Source of the DNA: Reticulitermes lucifugus
Taxonomy: Eukaryota; Arthropoda; Insecta; Blattodea; Rhinotermitidae
Assembly: GCA_026260175.1 (NCBI GenBank)
Contig: JAKCWW010004183.1
Span: 388 to 42,740, forward strand
DNA length: 42,353 bases
Direction: 5' to 3'
In this document: piece after piece, positions 21,701 to 28,400 of the stretch
How positions within the stretch are numbered: the first letter of the stretch is position 1
How the letters are laid out: every line of letters starts with the position of its first letter
Translations under genes and position numbers: made by a program
Notes under the pieces: model-generated
What the model saw: only the letters and a program-made list of their open reading frames with translations
Told to the model about the DNA's origin: nothing
Database searches by the model: none

Positions 21701-24651
21701 GCCATCCCATCTCAAAAGTTGTGAAAGTATTTAAATCATATGCATGGAAAAAAAACACTGGTTATTTGTTAAATCACAATACCACAAAAAGTAACAAATT
21801 AATTCACTGCAGATGTTTATCAGCTTAAACCACACACCTGCTAGTGACACTGAATAGGTGAAGCAATTTATTTTATATATATATGCCACTCTACATTTTA
21901 ACTGTTGGAAGTATTTTGCCACACATACAAAGAAAAACAGCAATAGAGGTCAAAACTTTCAATACATAATCACACTACATAAACCTCAAAATGTAAATGT
22001 TACATTTACACTCAAAGCACTTTAATGAAACTTACTGCCACAATATCATTACTAAGGGATTCATATTCACTTTACACATAGAAATAACCTAAATGCATAC
22101 TGGCACACACAGCTTCCTGAACAACTGTGTATTACTCTGTTGTCTACACTCATTCACTGATTCAATGATCTGTACTATGCAAACTAATGGACAGCTCTGC
22201 AAAATGAGTAAGAAAATTAGTAGTAGTTGAGAAGCTAGTAAGGATATAGGGGCATGAACTGAATTCAACTAGCTCCTGTGAACAGGGTAATAAACCTTTT
22301 GGTTCCATAAAAAGCAAGAAATTTCTTGACCAGCCAAGTGAGTATCAGCTTCTCAACAAGAACACTCATCATGGAGTAAGTTAACAAGCTAAAGGAGTTG
22401 CAACAACAAAATAAGTACACAAATGTACACAAACACATCATGTCTAAACTGGGTGTTCAATGTGTACATTGTTAGTTGCATAATAAATTTCCAGGTCATA
22501 CTGGAATTCACCCATGTGTGCAAAACCATTGCAGCATCATTTCAGGACTGCATGCAAGATTCATTCCCACAACCCTAACAATAATTGTAACACTGTTAAC
22601 TTGTAAACAATATGTATTACAAAACAAAAACAGTCTGATATGAAAAAGAACATACCTAAACAATCTTTCCATTGCAGATTCATCCAAGAGGGGGACAAAT
22701 CCACCAACAAGAATACAATTCATCAACTCTATTGTCACACTGTTATTTGCAGAAAAAGATAATGTTTCCACAATACTGCTTTCTAAACATGGACAAATCT
22801 CCTCCAAGATTTGAAAAATCATGGTTTTCATCTTCTTAGATATGCCTTTTGCAGAAAATGTCACAAGAACATCATAGGATTTCTGTGGTGGTGGTGAAAA
22901 TACTTTACGTTGGAAATAAAACATTAAAATATCCCTCAAAATTTCACCTTTCACTCCCCTCTGGAATATCTGGTTCCATAACTCTTGCACATGGTGATCT
23001 GGAAGACTCCTGTAAGAAATGAATAAATGACAAAACTTACACACAAAATACACCACATCTCAGTCAAGTGATTACCACGCCTGCTTGGTGTTCACAGGCT
23101 TCACGTTTGAATCTGTTTCCACAGACTATCCTGTACAAGTAAGTTTTGTTGTTTTCATCAGGCAAGTTTTGGAAAAACACCATAAGAGCATACCACTGTT
23201 TCCTTCCACATTCTTTCCAGTTTACCATTCGGTCGCCCTACCATTCAAAGCTAGAACTGAAAAGCTTCATTACATAATCAACCATACAAGAAAATGCAAA
23301 ATAAAATCTCATAAGGGGCACAACTGACTTCTCTCCTAATTCAAGTCCATTGGTCGAAAAGGCCTACTGGTGGATGAAAAATTTTATATTTGCCTTTCTG
23401 CCTTACTTTGGTGGAATTTAGTCATGTTTATCTTCCGCTAAAAAAAGTACACTCTGAGTATGTATCAACACCAAGGATGGTCAGTGCATTTGGCAAGATG
23501 CTGTGGAACAGCCTCCCCATCCTTCCACTTCCACTGTCCTCCTGATTTCAAACACACCAACTCAGCTGTTCACTACAATAAATTACGTACTTCAAAATAG
23601 TTTACATGGTTACCAAACTTCAGAATTGAAAGCAGCACGAGCTAATAAAAGCAGCAGCTGGGACAGCACAATGTAAGTATACTGTCATGTACACCTCTGA
23701 ACTGTACAAAGTTGGTGTCAGTTAACCATGGACAGATTACATATGTTTATGCAAATAAAATCAAGAAGAACCGGATATAAATGTAGGTAGAAAAAACACC
23801 GCATTAATCTATAATATGCAGGGCACCACAATTTCCAATATATAAACATCACACAAGGTTAGAACTTGGGTTGGTGCCCGTATGTGTGAAGACAGACAGA
23901 CGTCACACCTCAGTTATGTTAGATACTTACTGTTCATGGGACTTCTGATTATTCCACCTCCCATTTCCTTTCTGTCCAGTAAATCAATTCTATACATAGT
24001 TCATTAATGTGGAGGCAACCCGATCCTTCAATGCCCAGCTTTCACTACTGTATTCCTCACACAAGCCCTAAATATATGCACAAGTTATAAAGCAACGAAT
24101 GGAACAACGATTGTGGATGACAAATTGGAAGATGTGGAGAGGAAGCAAACTACCACGCCTAAAGAGAGCGAAAAAAAGACAAGAATACACTTTGTCAGTA
24201 CAGCAGACTTCTGGAAACAACTCAGTCTGGGACCTACTGAATATGACGTTACCAACCATCCTACCACGACCGCCAAAACGCTCCTGAATCATACACTTTA
24301 CTTTTTCCGATATTATAACAGAATGATAACACTTACTGATAGTAAACTTTACGTTACTTGTCAGTAGGCCTCCAACAAATCTATAGTGGAAGCAGAATGA
24401 CTGTTACAGATATCAATAACCAGGTACATCTAACGGCATTTTAAGAATTTTATNNNNCAATAATATAGCTGTTGTAATTTCAACGAAAGAGCCCCTGAAG
24501 ATGAGCCTTATATAGGCTAGAAACACGTTGGGCAGCATGTAATAAAACTTGTGTTAAATAAAATAACATAATACAGTGTACATTTGTCTGCATAAGATAT
24601 ATATACTTACTGATAGTGTTTCACTAATTCCACACATGTCTTCATACTCAT
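12557..24651 (-). CDS. AP5Z1: AP-5 complex subunit zeta-1 (12 exons)
   Basis: Exons in transcript order are 24651-24611, 23009-22656, 21238-20982, 20690-20494, 20144-19970, 19893-19628, 19432-19227, 18934-18725, 18471-18301, 16381-16240, 14912-14755 and 12716-12557, giving about 778 aa (human 807). AP5Z1 (SPG48) is the zeta subunit of AP-5, which acts with SPG11/SPG15 at late endosomes and lysosomes. Recalled human motifs align in order: [122 protein letters not shown] and [24 protein letters not shown]. Every splice phase is compatible. The N-terminus lacks about 55 residues of the human protein. Introns hold repeats listed separately; 21239-22655 shows nothing else. Confidence 0.92.
13688..14400. 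mobile_element. pogo/Tigger-like MITE with perfect 25-bp TIRs and TA duplication
   Basis: Bases 13688-13712 (cagtagaacccggataagaa and on) are the exact reverse complement of 14376-14400. TA flanks both ends (13686-13687 and 14401-14402). Subterminal sequence repeats variants of 'aagaagtcttcccgctta'. A 253-N gap occupies 14071-14323, so the internal content and true length are unknown. It is inserted inside the mariner remnant. Confidence 0.88.
14071..14323. other. Assembly gap (253 N)
   Basis: A run of N inside the pogo/Tigger-like element. Open frames crossing it are artefacts. Confidence 1.
14755..14912 (-). CDS. AP5Z1: AP5Z1 exon 11
   Basis: The acceptor is tttattttctag and the donor CCAAA|GTAAGTAC. 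The exon encodes [18 protein letters not shown] through [14 protein letters not shown]. It matches human LASRSQDLIPRASLLL and ATELLTLLKMP. A mariner remnant starts within about 12 bases of the donor. Confidence 0.92.
15880..15985 (+). repeat. Possible 3' tail of a dispersed retroelement
   Basis: The sequence atttcatgaaaatctgtcca followed by gtccatgtggacagacagacatgac resembles a motif often seen in 3' regions of arthropod non-LTR elements. No coding remnant is attached. It lies in AP5Z1 intron 10. Confidence 0.3.
16240..16381 (-). CDS. AP5Z1: AP5Z1 exon 10
   Basis: The acceptor is tttggttgcag and the donor GCAAAG|GTACTG. The exon encodes [19 protein letters not shown] and onward, matching the human helix EQINKFFEALEALLFEV. 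It ends in phase 0 with SLAK, joining LASR of exon 11. Confidence 0.9.
16470..17704. mobile_element. Possible piggyBac-like non-autonomous element between TTAA sites
   Basis: TTAA at 16466-16469 is followed by CCCTTTAATGGC, and TTAA at 17705-17708 is preceded by the reverse complement of CCTGTTGCTTCC. Near the right end two related units, tgtgggtcgttcgg and tgtggatcgttcgg, lie in tandem. The TTAA targets and weak CC..TT ends are piggyBac-like, but TIR identity is poor. No transposase frame was recognised inside. Confidence 0.3.
18050..18290. repeat. Minisatellite, 8 units of 30 bp
   Basis: The unit is approximately atgttaccgagcatgtcacc followed by tacctaacaa, repeated about eight times with few changes, best preserved at 18140-18260. 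It produces a spurious + frame (repeating [10 protein letters not shown]). On the transcribed minus strand of AP5Z1 each unit contains TTAGGTAGGT, a good 5' splice-site match, just downstream of the exon 9 donor. Confidence 0.92.
18301..18471 (-). CDS. AP5Z1: AP5Z1 exon 9
   Basis: The acceptor is tctccatttcag and the donor TTACAG|GTAAAC. The exon encodes [18 protein letters not shown] through [14 protein letters not shown]. The human counterpart is FLALCTLKPSLVVEL...VVWAIGEY. A minisatellite of donor-like repeats begins about 10 bases into the following intron. Confidence 0.92.
18725..18934 (-). CDS. AP5Z1: AP5Z1 exon 8
   Basis: The acceptor is tttctgatttcag and the donor TTTGTAG|GTATAT. The exon encodes [18 protein letters not shown] through [17 protein letters not shown]-like sequence (the exact start of that phrase is LKRLELV). 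The segment corresponds to human QAVPTLLQAFFSAV...SDSLYPAPGYAAGV. Confidence 0.93.
18972..18996. repeat. (TG)n microsatellite
   Basis: A run of about 12 TG dinucleotides, in AP5Z1 intron 7 close to the exon 8 acceptor. Confidence 0.95.
19227..19432 (-). CDS. AP5Z1: AP5Z1 exon 7
   Basis: The acceptor is ttatgtgtgcag and the donor GACAG|GTTGGT. The exon encodes [20 protein letters not shown] through [14 protein letters not shown]. The human counterpart is MLHALLDLPCLTAVLDLQ...FQGLFQYLLR. Confidence 0.93.
19628..19893 (-). CDS. AP5Z1: AP5Z1 exon 6
   Basis: The acceptor is aaattgttacag and the donor GTGGAG|GTACAG. The exon encodes [19 protein letters not shown], then [11 protein letters not shown] and [10 protein letters not shown]. 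The human counterpart is AFEFIQFCRDN and SFPNLFKFLAW. Confidence 0.93.
19970..20144 (-). CDS. AP5Z1: AP5Z1 exon 5
   Basis: The acceptor is ttattttttttcag and the donor TTTTG|GTGAGT. The exon encodes [20 protein letters not shown] through [11 protein letters not shown], the counterpart of human LVEAVLVLDVLC...HFFLSHG. Confidence 0.93.
20494..20690 (-). CDS. AP5Z1: AP5Z1 exon 4
   Basis: The acceptor is tatgttgcag and the donor AAGGCT|GTAAGT. The exon encodes [20 protein letters not shown] through [14 protein letters not shown] to ALQKA. The human counterpart is NVQAFSMLRAWL...EYCQRLIEQSNRRA...DLQKA. Confidence 0.95.
20982..21238 (-). CDS. AP5Z1: AP5Z1 exon 3
   Basis: The acceptor is aaattcattgcag and the donor CACTTT|GTAAGT. 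The exon encodes [20 protein letters not shown] through [19 protein letters not shown]. The human counterpart is VTEVDGAVATDFFTVL. Confidence 0.94.
22656..23009 (-). CDS. AP5Z1: AP5Z1 exon 2
   Basis: The acceptor is atttcttacag and the donor TTTAG|GTATGT. The exon encodes [19 protein letters not shown] through [20 protein letters not shown]. It is mostly helical, as expected of an adaptin-like solenoid. It holds 117 complete codons. Confidence 0.88.
23058..23240 (+). mobile_element. Degenerate tRNA-headed SINE fragment
   Basis: A tRNA-like head, ctcagtcaagtgattaccac, is followed at normal spacing by a B-box-like gtttgaatc. It lies in AP5Z1 intron 1. No functional tRNA fold is claimed. Confidence 0.4.
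24066..24364 (+). other. Unassigned open frame, antisense within AP5Z1 intron 1
   Basis: An open plus frame reads [20 protein letters not shown], then [20 protein letters not shown] and GPTEYD, with a biased, protein-like composition in its first 70 residues. A possible acceptor (cactactgtattcctcacacaag) precedes it. I do not recognise a family and found no convincing partner exons. A PLE-like repeat tail follows at 24490. It may be an exon of a nested gene, a transposon fragment or chance. Confidence 0.3.
24454..24457. other. Assembly gap (4 N)
   Basis: Four N between ttttat and caataatat. Confidence 1.
24490..24590 (+). repeat. Retroelement tail with CTGAAGATG-hairpin-GAAACACG motif
   Basis: CTGAAGATG at 24495 is followed by a short stem (agcc/ggct) and gaaacacgttgg, then an AT-rich tail with taaataaaataac. 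This arrangement resembles ends of Penelope-like or similar elements that carry hammerhead-like sequence. The canonical CUGAUGA core is not intact. Confidence 0.4.
24611..24651 (-). CDS. AP5Z1: AP5Z1 exon 1 (proposed start)
   Basis: ATG at 24651 opens [13 protein letters not shown], with an in-frame TAA just upstream, and splices at CA|GTAAGT. Together with exon 2 it reads [14 protein letters not shown], which aligns with human KTCVDLLQATLGLP at about residue 64. Either the insect protein starts here, about 55 residues short of human, or further 5' exons are spliced in by a site I did not find. Confidence 0.6.
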
Positions 24652-25298
24652 TTACGTCACCATAGGAAACCAATTTCATTCCAAAAAGTCTGCAAAATGA
24701 CTAAATAAAACCTTGCAGTCTGCTAAGTATCGATAGATCTATCGCACAAATAATCTAATCACACTCAACACTGCAAAGAATGATAGCCATGTGAATCACG
24801 GGAGTCCACAGATCATATGATGCGGGAGTCTGTCACGGGCGCAGAACATCTACATCTACAGTAGTAATCTGTGATCTACAGGTACTGATGCATACATTAA
24901 CGTGGATATCACGGGTTAGACCACTGACGACATGGTCGTGGATGTTTGCTACGTTCGCATGCTAGATGGTCTGTAGTCCGGAACACAGATTATCTAGGTC
25001 CGCAAGGAGGATCAGAGGTTCAGAGACCAACTATTTTGTATAGGAACATATGCATGGGTCAGAAGTAGGCTCTGCCATAACTCAGGATGTACGCATAACG
25101 TCCTCTGATTCTTATATCCCCTCCTAAAAGGTGTCGCTATGTGTCGCATTGCATTTGCATTTACGGGGAGTTGGTTTGGGTTGTGCTGTTCCCATGACAA
25201 CCAATGTAAATATAGCCGTTCAAATAATAGGCGTGCAACTTCGCGATTCTGTACAATTTGCAGGCAGAAACCGTAGATACTGCCTATTGTGGTTAATA
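24652..25298. promoter_or_regulatory. Divergent 5' region shared by AP5Z1 and DNAI2
   Basis: This is the 647-bp interval between the proposed AP5Z1 start codon (-) and the DNAI2 start codon (+). It contains an X-box at 25188-25201 and an adjacent ccaat at 25201-25205, and has more CpG than neighbouring introns. No transposon was recognised in it. Shared regulation is inferred from geometry only. Confidence 0.55.
25188..25201 (+). promoter_or_regulatory. RFX X-box upstream of DNAI2
   Basis: GTTCCCATGACAAC matches the bipartite RFX-factor X-box (consensus near GTTGCCATGGCAAC) at 12 of 14 positions, with both half-sites and 2-bp spacing intact. It ends 97 bp before the DNAI2 ATG, the usual distance for RFX-controlled ciliary genes. 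Confidence 0.7.
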
Positions 25299-25481
25299 AT
25301 GGATCCACAATACGTTTATACTAAGAAGAGGTCTGAATTTGGACGTCAGTGCTTCTTTGCAGATGAGAGTCCCAAACTAATGGAAAATATCGTGCCTAAT
25401 AAACAGCTGCATAATGACTATTTATTTAAGAATCCTGTTAATCGAAGTACTCAGTGCAGCAACATCCTCGCAGAGCATGAG
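25299..25481 (+). CDS. DNAI2: DNAI2 exon 1
   Basis: Starts [20 protein letters not shown] and ends ...ILAEHE|GTGATC in phase 0. The ATG aligns with the human start. The donor is weak compared with the others (GTGATC). Confidence 0.95.
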
Positions 25482-28400
25482 GTGATCGCCTAAACGTATT
25501 TCAAAAGCTCTGATATTGGTAGAACCCTCTGCTTTAAAAAGTATGTTCTATATTTTTGTCTTTTCACACAACTGCACCAGGGCGATATAATGTAATCCAT
25601 CTTAGTCTCTGGTTCAATAACTTCATAAACTCATTAGCCTTTTTCAATCAATTGTTAAACTGTTCATAGCATAATAAACCCTAAGCAATGAACACAGCAC
25701 TAACTAAAGAGATCTCTCTTGTCATGGGAAGTTCATCACTGTATCTCATCCTGGATCAGTTCAATCCAGTTTATTTACCTTCAACATGTATTTAAAAATG
25801 TTTGATTATTAATTCTTCCACAGTGGTAAAGTGCACATGGATGAGATATTTTTGGTTTCTTTCTTCTGTTAGTGCTGACAATTTATGCTAATTTTAGGCA
25901 CCAAACACATTTTATTTCAACTTAAAAGATGCTGCTGTTGATAATGCATGGCATTAAGGTGTATCTAAATGGCTGCTAGCTGAAGAACTTGCATAGATTC
26001 AGCAAAATCAGTACATTATGTGCAATAACATTTCTTTTTCATAGGACTGGAATCATGTCATTTTTCTTTTGCATTTGTCTATTCACAAATTGATGCATCA
26101 AATCATCTCACTACCAGCTCTTTGTTAGAATTACATACGACAGTACTGGCAAGAATCTAAAGGTAAAATATAAAGTAAAGGTAAAGCTGTACCTGTCTGC
26201 CCTATAAAGGCAGACTGTGAGTAGAGGTATAGCTCCACTTATTCTTAACCTCAGCACTAGACAGAGGTAAGTGGTCAACTTCAAGCCCCTGCTGCTTTAC
26301 CCCCAGGCAAGAACCTCTGTACTCATTGTATAGGAGGCTGGGTGGGCTCCAGAGCCAGTGCGGACATTTTGGAGAAGAGAAAAATATCTTGTGCCTGCTG
26401 TACTGGCAATAATTTAAATTTTAAAATATGAAGGTATGTTATATAGGCAAAACTCTGGGTATAATTTTAGGAGTGAAAGTTTAAAAATGATCATATGAAC
26501 ATCTCTTTTAATGTGGCCAGGAATAAGAGGGGAAAATTTCACCTAACAATGCTATCAATTGCCACTATCATACAGTGTCAGTCGCAGATGCATAAAATAT
26601 GAATATGGGGTATTGGTGGAATTCTATGGAGATAGGAAAACAATACTACTCAGAGAAAAACTTGTCCTAGTGCCACTTTGTCCACCATAAATCCTACATG
26701 GGTTTGCCTGGAACCGAACCTGGGCCACTGCAGTGAGACTAAGATGGGGGTGGTGTGAGATTCAAACTCAAATGGGTATAAGCAAATATATAAACAGATG
26801 AAAGAGAAAAATATGAAACCAACTGCCAATAATGTAAACACATAACTGTTTTAACTTATTCCATTTTAAGTAGTTTAGCAATGTGTTTTTAAAATATATG
26901 GTAATTTGGACATAAGTTTAGTTTGAAAACAGTATTGATTTAAGTTTACTGTCTTCTGCATTATAATGCTGTGTGGTTTGATACATCTTGATTCAGAGGG
27001 ATCTACATCTGTGAACAAGCATACGGTAGCCTCCCCATAGAGGACCGCTATATGCGATTTGGGGCCACCCCTGAACACCATACAAGTAATACTCACTTTC
27101 ATAAAGATCTCAAATCAAAATATGTGTGTACCCCTAAGGAAGTTATTAATCCATGATTAAATAAGTAGGTTTTAGTTAGGGTTACCATGTATCCATCATA
27201 GTAGAAGAGGACACTTCCCACTTATTGACCATAAAAAAGAAGGTATATCAACAAAAAAGGAGGTTAAAAACAGGACATATAAATAGCCACAATTTTATTA
27301 AATAAAAATCCCTCTAAACATTTGTCTGCTAGTAGTCCTTTAAGCAGTTTTTTCACCGAGTTCAGGTCATGCAAAATTTTTGCACTTAGTTTTTCAAGAC
27401 TTTCTGAAGGTCAACTGCTGAACTCATATTTTTTTACTCAGACAATGATAATAATATATTATTATTATTATGCAGTATTATGTAAATATTATTATGCAGT
27501 AAGTTTTTTTTAATCTTTGGTATAATTAAAATATGCAAAAGCTTTAAAAAATAAAAAGAGTAAAAAACCTGGATAGTTTTACAAATTAAAAAAAAACTCA
27601 CCCAGATGGAAATTTATGTGCCAAAAAAAGGAACATATGGCAGCCCACTTTTAGTTGAGTACACATTTGAAGCATTTCAGTTTTTGGTGTAGGAAACCAT
27701 ACACTGACAATACATACAACAGATATGGAAAATATTAAAAAAGTAGTATTAATAATTGAAATAATTATGCTCTCTTCTTTCTAGGCAAACACTGTAAGAG
27801 CTCAGTATGTACAACGTGGAATGAATCACACTGAAGGGGGATGGCCACGTGAAGTCAACCCAACTGATGAAGAACAAACACAGAGATTTAGGAAAAAAAT
27901 TGAAAAAGATGAGACATATATTCATACTGTATTACAGCTGACACATGTGAGTAAAATATCATAAGAAGGCTACAAAACTGTATTAACAATCTGAAGTAAA
28001 ATAACATAGAGCACCTACTTTGTACACATTGTAGATTTTTTCTCTTTGGATATTTTTAAAATCTAATCAAGCACTGATACCTTGAAGATAAAGGTAAACA
28101 TTGACTTTTAGACATTTTTGCAATTAAATATGAACAAATACTGTATTATTTTAAAACTGTTCATTCTGCACATTTTTTAGATCAATTTATTTAATTTATT
28201 GTACCAACTAAATGCACATTATTAGTCACATATGAGTGTTAAATACAAAGCTCTGGCATGTTTGGGTGCAAACGCACCATCCTCAGGCAGCACAGTGTGC
28301 CAGTGACAAGCTTGTCACTGGCAGTTGGTTTTAAACCTGGCATTCTGTGCTCCCTGAGGATGGTGCACTTGCACCGAAACATGCCGGAGCATTGTAGTTA

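Noticed and set aside
18688-23009. Identity as exportin-6 or another importin-beta family member
   Set aside because: The helical solenoid suggested a karyopherin at first, but the ordered motifs (SEVDG...[42 protein letters not shown]) match AP5Z1 and none matches recalled exportin sequence.
23460-23560. Minus-strand exon with [18 protein letters not shown]
   Set aside because: The acceptor is acceptable but there is no matching donor, and the sequence does not fit AP5Z1 between exons 1 and 2, whose phases already join directly.
24495-24527. An active hammerhead ribozyme
   Set aside because: The CUGAUGA core is altered to CUGAAGAUG and the required stem III pairing was not found, so only a hammerhead-like remnant is suggested.
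24611-24693. Alternative reading of the AP5Z1 first exon as [20 protein letters not shown]
   Set aside because: This frame leaves a different splice phase that does not fit exon 2 and lacks similarity to AP5Z1; the KTCVELV frame fits both.
25012-25308. Minus-strand 98-residue open frame with protein-like composition
   Set aside because: It is the antisense shadow of the DNAI2 promoter and first codons and has no splice or family support.
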